A stretch of DNA of 64,000 bases from CAZTTH01 sp964615975 (GCA_964615975.1 CAZTTH010000009.1:36530-100529); one strand, 5' to 3'. Numbered from the stretch's first letter, positions 1-9,549 are shown. Made by a program: numbers and translations. The notes: generated by a model from the sequence alone, not told the origin.

Positions 1-172
1 TGAAGAGGAAACGATGGGGCATACTGCTGAAGCCGAGGCGATTTGTTTTATTAAAATCGCTTTCCCAAAACGTTGCGCTGTGCGTATCGGGGTTGGGATC
101 GGTAACAATATTGATCAGGCAGCGATCAAGGCGGTGATCGCGGGATTGAATGGATATCTAATCACCTCCTAA
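1..172 (+). CDS. leuA: 2-isopropylmalate synthase, C-terminal end (partial)
   Basis: This is the last 56 codons of a gene entering from the left edge, read in frame from base 2 to a TAA at 170-172. The peptide has the alternating pattern of the LeuA regulatory (leucine-binding) domain: an A-E-A-E-A-I stretch, then GVGIGNNIDQAAIKAVIAGLN, which matches the family ending in which GVG..NI..A...A...A.N closes the domain. LeuA condenses acetyl-CoA with 2-oxoisovalerate as the first committed step of leucine synthesis, and this domain gives leucine feedback. Only the end is visible, so homocitrate or citramalate synthase relatives with the same domain remain possible. Confidence 0.7.
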   Translation, partial: EEETMGHTAEAEAICFIKIAFPKRCAVRIGVGIGNNIDQAAIKAVIAGLNGYLITS

Positions 173-264
173 TGGGTAAACTAAAACCTCAGTGAACCCA
201 ACTTATCGAGATGCCTTCCAACGCGATAAATGCCCAGATTGCGGAGATCAAGCAAATGGACCTA

Positions 265-362
265 TTTTGACTGCAAGCAGGCGAATTTTCGCCAGCCGCC
301 GTTCCAATCAAGCTGGGAATCGTGCCATCTTTTCTAAAACCTGATTGTGTTCTGTAGAATAA
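265..362 (+). repeat. Decayed copy of the sequence at 60536-60640
   Basis: This intergenic stretch between leuA and yicC aligns by eye with 60536-60640, with about three quarters of bases equal over the first 58 positions. They share a 12-base exact core (305-316 here, 60576-60587 there) and an AAACCTGAT block at the same distance. In one frame it reads DC...NFRQPPFQSSW and then hits a stop. The distant copy reads DC...DFRRPPFQSSW within an open frame. Several differences are third-position synonymous changes, so the ancestor was probably coding. I could not identify the family. This copy looks like a gene remnant. Confidence 0.5.
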
Positions 363-437
363 TAATTTGATCAGTTCAGGTTCAAACAGGTAAATGCACA
401 AACAGCGGGTCAATGTCGGTTATCAATGGAGAGCCAA

Positions 438-1319
438 ATGGGATTATTAAGTATGACTGGTTTCGGCAGTGGCGACTGTCGCCGAGGGGGATTCGCGATC
501 ACCGTCCAAATCACCTCTGTTAATCGCAAGCATATGGATATCCATGTGCATTTACCCAAGGAATTAACCCACATCGAGACCTTGATCCGCACCACTCTCG
601 GCAAAAAGCTCGGCCGCGGAGTGATCAATGTAAAGGTGAATTTAAGTGTTGAATCCGCCGCCGCGATGGCGCCTAAAATCGATTTGGAAGCGGCGCGTGA
701 AGTGTATCGAGAACTGGCTGAATTAAAAAATGCGCTCAACTTGCCCGGCGATATTTCATTGCATGATCTCATCGATTCACCACAATTCAACATTGTCGCG
801 CCTCCTGCGCTGCCCAGTGAACAACTGACGGAAATGATCCTTGAAGCCTTGAATCAGGCGTTATCAGCCTTGGTCGCGGCCAAAACCCAGGAAGGAAATG
901 TGTTGGCGATGGATTTAGACCAGCGGCGCCAGCGCTTGCTGGATCATTTAGCAACAATAACCCAACACAATCAGTCTGCGTCTGAACGAATTTATGTTAA
1001 ACTGAAGGAACGGGTACAACACTTATTGCGTGAAATTCCTCTTGATGAAGAGCGGTTGTTGAAAGAAATCGCCCTACAGGTTGATCGATGTGATGTCACT
1101 GAAGAAATCACCCGCCTGCATGCCCATCTGGGACAGATGGAGGAATTACTCACCAACGATGGATCCTGTGGTCGCAAGCTAGATTTTCTGGTTCAGGAAA
1201 TGTTGCGTGAAATTACCACAACCGGCGCCAAGTGCGCGGTCTTGGAAATCACCCGGACCGTAATTGAATTCAAAGCTGAACTGGAACGAATTCGAGAACA
1301 AATCCAGAATATCGAATGA
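438..1319 (+). CDS. yicC: YicC/YloC-family endoribonuclease
   Basis: The protein is about 293 residues, the normal family length. The N-terminus has SMTGFGSG, the usual YicC opening, followed by an N-R-K-H-x-D-I segment matching the family's early NxRxLD pattern. The C-terminus has GRKLDFLVQEMLREI and ends REQIQNIE, the family's classic end. YicC proteins are metal-dependent endoribonucleases involved in RNA turnover and stationary-phase survival. An in-frame ATG exists at 426, but ATG 438 is preceded by GGAGAG (428-433) and gives the usual N-terminus, so it is preferred. The stop overlaps the next start as ATGA (1316-1319), so the two genes are translationally coupled. Confidence 0.9.
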   Translation: MGLLSMTGFGSGDCRRGGFAITVQITSVNRKHMDIHVHLPKELTHIETLIRTTLGKKLGRGVINVKVNLSVESAAAMAPKIDLEAAREVYRELAELKNALNLPGDISLHDLIDSPQFNIVAPPALPSEQLTEMILEALNQALSALVAAKTQEGNVLAMDLDQRRQRLLDHLATITQHNQSASERIYVKLKERVQHLLREIPLDEERLLKEIALQVDRCDVTEEITRLHAHLGQMEELLTNDGSCGRKLDFLVQEMLREITTTGAKCAVLEITRTVIEFKAELERIREQIQNIE

Positions 1320-2299
1320 TCAGCTCCCGCATCATAAACACGGTCTGTGGTGACAGCGACACCGGCTGGCGGCTGGATTATTGGCTTGCCCAGCGTTATA
1401 CCTACCAATCCCGTCAGCAATGGCAGCAACATATCCGCGCGGGCCAAATTCAGGTCGATGGGAATTTAGTCAAAACCGCTCATCGGGTTCGTTCGGGTGA
1501 ACAGATCGAATATTTGCCTCCAGCACTTCGTGAACCGGAAGTCGATATGAACTGGCAGATTATATACGAGGATGATGATTTAATTGGCATTAACAAGTCC
1601 GGCAATCTGCCTACTCATCCTGGTGGATGTTATTTTCTCCATACCCTGTGGTGGCAATTGCGACAACAAAAATCGGGTGATTTAAGGATGATAAATCGGC
1701 TGGATCGTGAAACTTCGGGGTTGGTGCTCATCGCCAAAAATCGTAAAGCGGCACAAGAACTCAGCCGACAATTTCAAACCCATACTGTGCGCAAGGAATA
1801 TTTAGTGATCGTAGAAGGCGATTTTCCTCCCTCTCTGCATGCCAGTGGATTTTTATATCCAGATTACACTAGCCGCGTCAAGAAGAAACGGCGATTCGGT
1901 TATGCGGATGAAGGTAACGGAGACGCGGCAAATACCGAATTTCACTGCCTGGCTAAACGTGGGCGCTTAAGTGTATTAAGGGCCTTGCCCCACACTGGCA
2001 AAACCCATCAAATCAGGGCAACGTTATCATCCCTGGGATATCCGGTGGTGGGCGATAAACTCTATGGCATGGATGATCGCCTCTTTCTTGCGTTTATCAC
2101 TCGCATGCTTACACCAGAAGAACTTAAGAAGCTGCGCCTGCCCCGTCAAGCCCTTCACGCCTGCACCCTCACATTCTCCCACCCGGTTTCATCGCATACG
2201 AATTCTCTCTCTGCTGATATCCCGGATGATTTGAACGTTTTTATTCATGACCAAGGTTTATATGCTTCGCTGACGCAATCGTTCATAACTTCGGACTAA
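1316..2299 (+). CDS. RluA-family pseudouridine synthase
   Basis: This enzyme isomerises specific uridines in rRNA or tRNA to pseudouridine. Residues about 15-75 form an S4 RNA-binding domain. The catalytic loop reads INRLDRETSGLVL, with the nucleophilic Asp in RLDRETSG. The usual leading His is Asn, a variant also known in the family. A later PHTGKTHQIRATL segment and GYPVVGDKLYG are standard RluA landmarks. The length of 327 residues is normal. It starts inside the yicC stop (ATGA), so it is probably co-transcribed and co-translated with yicC. The target position (RluA, RluC or RluD type) cannot be told from the sequence alone. Confidence 0.9.
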   Translation: MISSRIINTVCGDSDTGWRLDYWLAQRYTYQSRQQWQQHIRAGQIQVDGNLVKTAHRVRSGEQIEYLPPALREPEVDMNWQIIYEDDDLIGINKSGNLPTHPGGCYFLHTLWWQLRQQKSGDLRMINRLDRETSGLVLIAKNRKAAQELSRQFQTHTVRKEYLVIVEGDFPPSLHASGFLYPDYTSRVKKKRRFGYADEGNGDAANTEFHCLAKRGRLSVLRALPHTGKTHQIRATLSSLGYPVVGDKLYGMDDRLFLAFITRMLTPEELKKLRLPRQALHACTLTFSHPVSSHTNSLSADIPDDLNVFIHDQGLYASLTQSFITSD

Positions 2300-2434
2300 C
2301 TTGTGGTTCTGATAAAATTCATGATCAACTGAATAATTATCCATGAGCAGGATTGTCAGTCATGATATCATCGATTAACTTAGCGACGATAAGTACTTTT
2401 CTATTAAAATCAGCTCTTAGTTCCTAAATTTACC

Positions 2435-3979
2435 ATGAGCAATCCTTTCCAACAACAACTCGAACAACTGGAAGAATCATATTCGTCCCGCGCGCTTCCT
2501 GAAGCGGAATACAAACAGCAGAAATGGGAATTATTGCTGGCCTGTAAAGCACAAAATCAGATGTTGCAGCCAGTTAATAAAACCAAAAACAAGTCTGAGA
2601 TTCAGGACTCGTTGGGAAACCCCTTTTGTTATATCCCCAGCGGACCGTTCATCTTTGGGGATGCCAGTGAATACGCTGAATTGCCTGCCGGTATTTATAT
2701 CGCCAAATATCCGGTGACGGTTAAAGAGTTTTTGACCTTTGTGACCAAATCCGGGTGGAATTATCCTCAGGAGGAAATCGAGCAACTGCGCCTGGTATCT
2801 CCCGAAGACAATTGTCCGGTTTCCCACATCAGTTGGTTGGATGCGAAGGAATATTGTCGCTGGTTGCGAAAAAAAACCTTTGAATATTACAGTCTTCCCA
2901 GTGAGTTGGAATGGGAGATTGCCGCCCGCGGAATCGATGGACGGATGTTTCCGTGGGGGTATGAACAACCCGATCCTCACGTCGCCTGCTTCCATCATAG
3001 CGATTCGATTGATAGCACCGTCGCGATTGGATCCTATCCGATGAACAAAAGTCCATTCGGATGTATGGATATGGCGGGTAATGTCTGGGAATGGTGTGTC
3101 GATGAGATCGAAGATCCCCGCAATCCTCATATCCTGCGGGGCGGTTCCTGGTGCAATCAAATCGAATTTACTAATTGCATCTCACGCACCTTCGCATATC
3201 CCCCTGAAAAACGTGTCGACTATGGCGGTTTCAGGTTGCTTTATTTACCGAATAATCTATTGGCTGAGTATAAAAAACAGATGGAAGTAGACAACGCTGC
3301 GCCGCGAAAAGCTTCATTGAAAGTCATCAGCGCGGCGCCGGTGAGCGCCACGGTTACTCCAGATCAAGCCGATGTCGATGAAGCAGGAAAGCCGACATTG
3401 AAAAAAATCGCAACAGCACCGGTCGACATGCCGGCAGCTTCGGCAGGAGCCTCAGCGCCAAATATCAAGGCATCTCATTTCCCCACATTCCCTGGAAGAG
3501 AGAAACAATCAACACCAGCACGGCCAAGTTCTGGAGCAAGGCGATCAGCTGGAGTCGCGCCCTTGTCGAAAGCATCTCTGGAAGAGATGGGGATAAAATT
3601 CAGGAAAAAGGGAGATCCGGAACCTGCGCCCCGGACCGGATCGACGATGACAATGAAAAGCGCGGCGTCCGACTTAGAGTTTATTGAAGACGATCCCCTG
3701 GCCAATGCCATTGGAGAGGATGCCCAAAAATTATTGCGCTCGAAAGGAAGTGTTAAAAGACCCGGGGCCTCTGATAATGATTTATCAGACCCGGCCTTTA
3801 GTGATGATCCTACCCAGGCTTCATTTTCGTCATTATCGGAGAGCTTTATTCCCGGATATCGGCAACCCTCTTTTGATCCCCCAAAAATGACCACTCTAAC
3901 CTATGCATTGGCAGTCATCTGGAGTGTGCTTATCTTTATGTTGTTCACCATCATGGTATACAAAGCGATTGTTTCCTAA
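2435..3979 (+). CDS. FGE-sulfatase (SUMF1) domain protein with C-terminal membrane anchor
   Basis: Residues about 60-275 form a formylglycine-generating-enzyme-like fold: FCYIPSGPFIFG, a YPVTVKEF segment, PVSHISWLDAKEYCRWL, LPSELEWEIAARG, MAGNVWEWC and LRGGSWCN. The first 45 residues are a short acidic helix resembling a SHOCT-type oligomer motif. Residues 275-480 are low-complexity Ala/Pro/Ser-rich sequence, and the last 30 residues are one membrane helix (YALAVIWSVLIFMLFTIMV). The tail-anchored layout puts the domain in the cytoplasm or at the membrane surface. The two copper-binding cysteines of true FGE are not in the expected spacing, and no sulfatase gene is nearby. A binding or regulatory role is therefore more likely than formylglycine formation. 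No partner gene is evident. Confidence 0.8.
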   Translation: MSNPFQQQLEQLEESYSSRALPEAEYKQQKWELLLACKAQNQMLQPVNKTKNKSEIQDSLGNPFCYIPSGPFIFGDASEYAELPAGIYIAKYPVTVKEFLTFVTKSGWNYPQEEIEQLRLVSPEDNCPVSHISWLDAKEYCRWLRKKTFEYYSLPSELEWEIAARGIDGRMFPWGYEQPDPHVACFHHSDSIDSTVAIGSYPMNKSPFGCMDMAGNVWEWCVDEIEDPRNPHILRGGSWCNQIEFTNCISRTFAYPPEKRVDYGGFRLLYLPNNLLAEYKKQMEVDNAAPRKASLKVISAAPVSATVTPDQADVDEAGKPTLKKIATAPVDMPAASAGASAPNIKASHFPTFPGREKQSTPARPSSGARRSAGVAPLSKASLEEMGIKFRKKGDPEPAPRTGSTMTMKSAASDLEFIEDDPLANAIGEDAQKLLRSKGSVKRPGASDNDLSDPAFSDDPTQASFSSLSESFIPGYRQPSFDPPKMTTLTYALAVIWSVLIFMLFTIMVYKAIVS

Positions 3980-4071
3980 ACAGCGCCTTGATAATACCTG
4001 CCATATCCGCGTCATGTTCCATATCGGAGTACCGATTATTCAAAGCCCAGCGGTGCAATAATCGTATTATA

Positions 4072-5985
4072 TCAATTGCCAGGCAATGACAGGAGATCGG
4101 GGCGAAGTGGTTTTAATTCCAGATTGATTATTTCGTGAGCACGCTTGCTGGTGAGGATAAACTTTGGCACATCGCGGAGCCATGACTCCACATATTCCAT
4201 GGTTTCCCGGGTTTTATAGAGCTGAGGATATTGATGATAAATTTTCCGTTGTTCCAGAAAATTGTTTTTCTCCACTTCCGCTGCCTGTACCAGATAAGCA
4301 GTTTCAGCTTCTGCTCTGCGAATCACCGTGTTGGCTTCATGTTGAACGGCGGCATTGAGCGCAAAGGAATATTGTTCGGCCTCTGAACGCGTTCGCCGTG
4401 CTGTTTCCCATGAATTGAGAAGTTCATTATAGATGCTGGCAACCGCCGGCGGCGGTTGTAATCGGGCAATTTCAATGGAGCTGATTTTCACTCCCAATTG
4501 CTGATTATCGACAAGGCGCTGGAGGCGTGTTTTCAGCTCCTTGCCATGCAAACTCATCTCCACACTCAATGCCTTTTGCCACTCTACCGTCAGAAAATAT
4601 TGAGTGAGTGCCTTGTTGGCAAGATTTACCATGATTTGATATGGATCTTGATGCTGAAGATAATAATCAATGGGATCATCTATGACACCATAAAGGTAGA
4701 AGCCGGCAGACAAAAGATTCAGATTTGCAGTTGCTGAGGTCGCGGTGATATTACCAGTGGAAGAAGTGGATGACGGGGGAGAAGGAGAGAGATAAAGTTT
4801 GGCGTTATATTGGACATTGCTCCATAAATCCACGGCCACTTTATTCTCATCATCAATTGATTGAGGGGGAGCGGATGTCTCGGTGTCAACAGTCAGACCG
4901 CCAAAGGGTACCATCAATATTCGTGATGCTTGAACCCGATATACGCGCTTGAAAGGATACGGGGGTTTAATATGCAGACCTGGCGCGAGGAGTTTGGGAG
5001 TAGAATGGTTGCCAGACTGCAGTATACCCACTTCATCATGAGGAATGAATACCAAGCTCGTCAATAACCACAAACTGACACACTGGATGACCAGAAAGGG
5101 GATCACAATTTTCCGCAGCGCCTGTAACAGCGATGTGTCGGAGAGACGAAAGCCGAATTGGTATTCAACGATCTCCATAAAACCAGAAACAATTCCGCGC
5201 GGCTGACTGAATAAGGCGAGAAAACGACTTTCATAAACAGGAACAAAAATTTGTTTCCCGGTCTGTGGCCGGTAAAACTCCATTAGCCATGTAACGATTC
5301 TCTCCCCCGCCAAAAGCAGCGCCAAAATGCAGAGGCACCAGGTATACCAAGTTGCGGCCACCGGCAGTCGCCAATAATACAATAAGGCGATGAGACCTCC
5401 GATCGAGAGGAAAATTGAATTGGCGATCATCGTCCCACACAGCGGGCGAAGATAACCGCCATTAGGAAGATACGCGAGAGCGGAACAATATTTGCCCAAG
5501 AGAAAGAGAATGATGGCAACGGAAAACATCACTCCCGCGACCACCAACATCGGACTCAGGTCTTTGGCCAGGATGAGATGATCATGGGTTTTCTCATTGT
5601 GTATTACCCAGACAGCCAAACATATTTCAGTGATCGTAATAACATTGAGTATGATCGGGAGAATATATTTATTGAATTGTTTCTGGGTTTGTTGGTATTG
5701 ACCGACGGACGCGGCTTCCGAATGAAACAAACGGCGCGAATCACCCGCCAACTTTTCAATCTCAGCTCGTTCCTCCACACAATGACGCTGAAGTCTCAAA
5801 TGCGCTCCGGAAAGCATATTAACGAATGCGGCCAGCAGGAGCAAATTGCCGCATTGTTGAACAAAATGTCCGGAGATTGCCATGCCTTCCAGAGACTGGC
5901 TGAAAAGGAGAAAGAATAGGGCCGCGACCATCTGCAGCATCACCCCAATCCAGATGATCTTTTCCTGAAACTTATAGGTGTTCAT
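4072..5985 (-). CDS. SPFH/band 7 domain membrane protein (HflK-like)
   Basis: This is a 637-residue protein. The first 240 residues contain about five hydrophobic helices. A further helix at roughly 290-312 (FLVIQCVSLWLLTSLVFI) is followed directly by an SPFH core: an EVGILQSG segment, a LLAPGLHIKPPYPFKRVY turn typical of HflK/HflC, and then a long charged coiled coil rich in Ala and Glu (about 510-600). HflK-type proteins form membrane microdomain cages and modulate FtsH-type proteases. The multi-helix N-terminal extension is not found in E. coli HflK. Its start lies inside the stop of the upstream membrane protein (ATGA at 5982-5985), so the two are coupled and may act together. Confidence 0.85.
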   Translation of the reverse strand: MNTYKFQEKIIWIGVMLQMVAALFFLLFSQSLEGMAISGHFVQQCGNLLLLAAFVNMLSGAHLRLQRHCVEERAEIEKLAGDSRRLFHSEAASVGQYQQTQKQFNKYILPIILNVITITEICLAVWVIHNEKTHDHLILAKDLSPMLVVAGVMFSVAIILFLLGKYCSALAYLPNGGYLRPLCGTMIANSIFLSIGGLIALLYYWRLPVAATWYTWCLCILALLLAGERIVTWLMEFYRPQTGKQIFVPVYESRFLALFSQPRGIVSGFMEIVEYQFGFRLSDTSLLQALRKIVIPFLVIQCVSLWLLTSLVFIPHDEVGILQSGNHSTPKLLAPGLHIKPPYPFKRVYRVQASRILMVPFGGLTVDTETSAPPQSIDDENKVAVDLWSNVQYNAKLYLSPSPPSSTSSTGNITATSATANLNLLSAGFYLYGVIDDPIDYYLQHQDPYQIMVNLANKALTQYFLTVEWQKALSVEMSLHGKELKTRLQRLVDNQQLGVKISSIEIARLQPPPAVASIYNELLNSWETARRTRSEAEQYSFALNAAVQHEANTVIRRAEAETAYLVQAAEVEKNNFLEQRKIYHQYPQLYKTRETMEYVESWLRDVPKFILTSKRAHEIINLELKPLRPDLLSLPGN

Positions 5986-6929
5986 AGTACTGTTTGACTT
6001 TCCATACGATCATATATGATCACCGCCACAATTAAATAAACGGTTAAAAATAAGAGCGATTGCGCCCCTGAATAAAAATAGTAGGATCCGGGAATGGATA
6101 GATTATCACCGATCCGATCAGACATCCAATAAAGTTGCCAGTTGGGAAGCACTGCTTTTACGATTTGACGCAACATTTCGAATGGCATTGACAAATTGAT
6201 CAGGTAATCTGAAATCAAACCGAAGAGAAAAATTGACAACCCCGCAGCCAGAACCAGCGCCGAATCGGCGACAACCGCAATCGGCAGCATGATTCCTGAA
6301 AATGCAATCAACCCAAATAACAGAATGATACCCGCATTAAATCCTGGCCAGTCGAAACCTTCCAATCCGATGATAAATAAGCGAATGACAAATACCGCAA
6401 TCAGCAAGCCGGCAACAAGCAGATTGCTGTAAAATCCATACGAGCCTCCCCAAAGGTAGTGGCGCAATGCCCCTGCGGTTAATCCCACCAGCAATGTCAA
6501 GATCAAGCAAATCAGGCTTTGTTGATTTAGATAATCGCTTTCAGCAGCAATTTCAGAGATCCAAAGATAGACGATCAAGCCAGTAAAATATAACAAAATC
6601 AAGCTCATAATGATCCCCAGCCATTTGCCGAGAATGGCACAAAATGCCCCCACAGGTCGGCTTCTTAATACCGCTCCTCCTCCCTGTCGAATATCATCCG
6701 TTATTACTCTTATGGAGCTGTAAGTCAGAGTCAGACAACCGAGCAAAAACAACAGTGCCAGGGATTGATCTCGCAGCATTCTCATATGTTCATGAGTGGT
6801 AAACCCGGGAAGTACGCCGAGCAATAACTCGACCACCACCATCGCGATGAAGAGCACTTGATAAAACGGATCTGCAATGGTAATGCGAAAAGCATGGTTG
6901 GTGATGGCGATCAAGCGCTTGATCCACAT
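5982..6929 (-). CDS. ABC-2-type permease-like multi-pass membrane protein
   Basis: From ATG 6929 the protein has 315 residues and six or more hydrophobic helices. The opening pattern (a short amphipathic segment, helix, then LTLTYSSIRVITDDIRQGGGAVLRSRPV) resembles ABC-2-type permease subunits. No ATPase gene lies nearby, so transport is not shown. The open frame extends upstream to 7034 inside the Fur-family gene, but ATG 6929 has AAAGGA about ten bases upstream and gives a natural N-terminus (MWIKRLIAI). It sits between a Fur-type regulator and the SPFH gene, and its stop overlaps the SPFH start by ATGA. Confidence 0.65.
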   Translation of the reverse strand: MWIKRLIAITNHAFRITIADPFYQVLFIAMVVVELLLGVLPGFTTHEHMRMLRDQSLALLFLLGCLTLTYSSIRVITDDIRQGGGAVLRSRPVGAFCAILGKWLGIIMSLILLYFTGLIVYLWISEIAAESDYLNQQSLICLILTLLVGLTAGALRHYLWGGSYGFYSNLLVAGLLIAVFVIRLFIIGLEGFDWPGFNAGIILLFGLIAFSGIMLPIAVVADSALVLAAGLSIFLFGLISDYLINLSMPFEMLRQIVKAVLPNWQLYWMSDRIGDNLSIPGSYYFYSGAQSLLFLTVYLIVAVIIYDRMESQTVL

Positions 6930-6969
6930 GGTGTGTTTATCCTTTTTTTCATTTGCTCCGGGGTTACTT

Positions 6970-7485
6970 TTATATTGAAATCCCGCCCGCAGTCCCATCA
7001 TTGGAAACCGTACACAGAGAACATGTGCCATCAATTTGGATGAGATGATCCCGCGGCATGAATTTTTGTTCTGACTTCAGGTACCACAATAATGGCGCTG
7101 AGATTTCATTGGGTATATGGATTTCCTCCGATTGATCACATGCGGTGCAATGAATCAGTAAATGGAAGACATTGCGGCATTCCAGATGGGTACAGGCAAT
7201 ATAGCTTCCCGAGGGAAATACCTGATGAATCAAACCGTGTTTTTGCAGGATTTCCAATATTCGGTATACTGAAACCTGATCGATGGTCGACAATGAAGAA
7301 TCGCGACTGATTGCTTCCTGAATTTCACGAGGATTGAGGGCTAGCGGGGAAATAGCCAGACAATGTATGACTGCCAGTCGGGGTTGGGTGATTTTGGCTC
7401 CCGCTCGCCGCAGTATGTCTTTACATAAAGCGATATAATCAATGTTGATTTCGCCTGAATGACATTTTAAATCCGCTTGCGGCAT
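6970..7485 (-). CDS. Fur-family metalloregulator (Fur/Zur/PerR type)
   Basis: The protein is 171 residues with a winged-helix N-terminus: RRAGAKITQPRLAVIHCL, NPREIQEAI, then DQVSVYRILEILQKHGLIHQV, the standard Fur recognition-helix region. The C-terminal half keeps paired cysteine motifs, HCTAC in the middle and CSLC near the end, which form the structural zinc site of Fur proteins. The H/E residues of the sensing site cannot be assigned with confidence, so the metal (Fe, Zn or Mn) is not known. It is first in a minus-strand run with the permease-like and SPFH genes and may regulate them. Confidence 0.85.
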   Translation of the reverse strand: MPQADLKCHSGEINIDYIALCKDILRRAGAKITQPRLAVIHCLAISPLALNPREIQEAISRDSSLSTIDQVSVYRILEILQKHGLIHQVFPSGSYIACTHLECRNVFHLLIHCTACDQSEEIHIPNEISAPLLWYLKSEQKFMPRDHLIQIDGTCSLCTVSNDGTAGGISI

Positions 7486-7491
7486 TATGAC

Positions 7492-9549
7492 TTATTTTTT
7501 TCGCACAGATTTGATAAAATCATCGATGTCGAATTGATCGTCGTCCGAACTCAAAATTTTATCGATAAGCCCCTGATTGATTTTACTCTCATCTTCAGTA
7601 TCGGAAATGGGGATCAACTCGTCATCAATGAACATGCTGGTTTTTAGTTGTTCCTGATGGAATTGTTCGGTAGCATCTTTTATGGGTTCTGATTCTATCT
7701 GGAGGCGAATATTGCTTTTAGCTTCACGTTCCCGCACCTGAGTTCTTTCCAAACTGTGGATACCGCTTCCATGCTTGTCCTTGGTTGGTGTTGGCTGCGT
7801 CTTCTTCATGGGGGGGGGCTTGGCAGGAGGAGTGCCGTGAGCCTGGATGACGCTATCGAAAAGTAAGAGCAGCAAATCACGGCAATAATCCATTAAATCA
7901 GGTCTGATCTGTGCGATCGGCACTTCATTAGGCAAATCCAGTGAATGCGCGAGATGATCAAGACAATCCGGTATCGTTAAACTGGTTTTACAGACCGGAC
8001 ATTCCCCCATTGAACCGGCCATTTCCATATCCACAGCCAGTAAATAGCCGCAACCGGTGCAATCCATGTGGAATTCACAGAGACCATTGTTTCCCGGCAC
8101 TTGGGGAACGACAAAATAATAAACCCCTTTAAATCGTTGCCAGATGAGCCGGATTTGTTGTCGAACTTCAGCTGTCGTCTTTTTATCCTGGGACGAAGTG
8201 AGAAAAATCGCCGCGTGAGTTTCTCCGAGGTATTCATTCAAGCTATACTGAATCAACTTATCAAAACTGGGAGGAAGTTGTTGAATATCAATTATTTCCT
8301 TCGCGGAGAAATAAATCCGGGTGCTGACAATGCCTTTCCGGTGCTTGAGAATCAATGGCTTTGACTGAGACATATGGGTGGACAATGCACTCAAGGATTG
8401 CACAAACAAATTGACATGGTCGAGATTATCTCCAGCGATGAGAATCTTGGGGGCTGGCGCCATGAAATCCTTACCTCCATAAGGCAGGTTGTCAGGAAGC
8501 CGTGCCAGCGGAAATTTGACCTCGGACAATAATTTTCGTATGCGATTGAAGCGGTCAAGAAATATTTGCGACCCTCGGTATGCACTATAAACGGTGTATG
8601 TATGACTGGAAAAAGGTGGCGCATCAATGGTCAGGTAACCTTGGTCAAGCAAAGAATGCAATAACATCGTCCCCTTACGCTGTGTGGTTTTGACCGTTGA
8701 TAGGATATCCTCTTTGGAATAGCCGTGGAGAGCCAGTTCGTAGATGGATTTTTGCAAAGGATCGACATCAGGTTTAAGGTTTAGCTTGGTGGCAATCAGC
8801 ATGGCTTTATTGTCAGGCATGGCGCGCTGCACTTCGCGATATTCGTCGACATCGACGATGCAGTTCATGACTGAGCCAGTCGCCTCCTGATTGAATATTA
8901 TCTCAGATTCTTCCAGCTCGCATTCAACAAATGTGACCTGGGCCGAATCCCATGAAAGCACTTCGGTAATCGCTTCCATGGCATCACAAAATGGGGCAAT
9001 AGCATTGACCAGTCGACCTTCCTTGAGATATAAAATCCCCAATTTGTCATCCTTGCGTTTGATATTAAGTTTACCCGTTTTGATATCGGCCTCGAGATAC
9101 TGGATGATGCCGGGAAGCTCCCCGGGGCCAATTTGCACTGAGAGAAAGGCTTTTTTGCCTTCTTCCAGATTTTTCTTAAGAAAACGGTTTATCCGCAGGG
9201 CAAATACATCAGGGTGGAAGGGATGTTGAATGAAATCGTCGGCACCCGCCTTGAACGCGGCGATACAATTGGCAGAATTTTCGGTGTCGTCACCGACAAC
9301 GACAAAGGGGATTTTATCGTATTTCTTTTCCTTGCGGAACGCGTAACAGAATTCAAATCTTGCAGGCGTTAAGACTTCAACATCAGCAAGTACCAAATCA
9401 ATATCTGCTGATGACAATGTTTGAAAAGCCCGCGCCCGTGAGCTGGCAGAACGAAGGGTACACTTCATTTGTTCAACCAAGGATTTCACGTTGTACTGAT
9501 TATCCGGATCCTTGGAAACAAACAAGATCGATGATTCTGTGTTGGCCAT
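7492..9549 (-). CDS. Degenerate receiver + DUF4388 protein with zinc ribbon
   Basis: This is a 685-residue multidomain signalling protein. Residues 5-125 are a receiver domain with the phospho-acceptor Asp at D56. The conserved Lys before Pro near the end is His (H109-P110), so switching may be altered. Residues about 135-235 match DUF4388 (PATAN-like): FLSVQIGPGELPGIIQYLE and GILYLKEGRLVNA. Residues about 365-480 look like a GTPase-like fold without a P-loop, as in other DUF4388 proteins. A zinc ribbon follows (C497, C500, C517, C520), then a charged tail. Such proteins are known from gliding or polarity-type signalling, but the role here is unknown. It ends seven bases before the Fur-family gene and so heads the same minus-strand run. 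Confidence 0.8.
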   Translation of the reverse strand: MANTESSILFVSKDPDNQYNVKSLVEQMKCTLRSASSRARAFQTLSSADIDLVLADVEVLTPARFEFCYAFRKEKKYDKIPFVVVGDDTENSANCIAAFKAGADDFIQHPFHPDVFALRINRFLKKNLEEGKKAFLSVQIGPGELPGIIQYLEADIKTGKLNIKRKDDKLGILYLKEGRLVNAIAPFCDAMEAITEVLSWDSAQVTFVECELEESEIIFNQEATGSVMNCIVDVDEYREVQRAMPDNKAMLIATKLNLKPDVDPLQKSIYELALHGYSKEDILSTVKTTQRKGTMLLHSLLDQGYLTIDAPPFSSHTYTVYSAYRGSQIFLDRFNRIRKLLSEVKFPLARLPDNLPYGGKDFMAPAPKILIAGDNLDHVNLFVQSLSALSTHMSQSKPLILKHRKGIVSTRIYFSAKEIIDIQQLPPSFDKLIQYSLNEYLGETHAAIFLTSSQDKKTTAEVRQQIRLIWQRFKGVYYFVVPQVPGNNGLCEFHMDCTGCGYLLAVDMEMAGSMGECPVCKTSLTIPDCLDHLAHSLDLPNEVPIAQIRPDLMDYCRDLLLLLFDSVIQAHGTPPAKPPPMKKTQPTPTKDKHGSGIHSLERTQVREREAKSNIRLQIESEPIKDATEQFHQEQLKTSMFIDDELIPISDTEDESKINQGLIDKILSSDDDQFDIDDFIKSVRKK

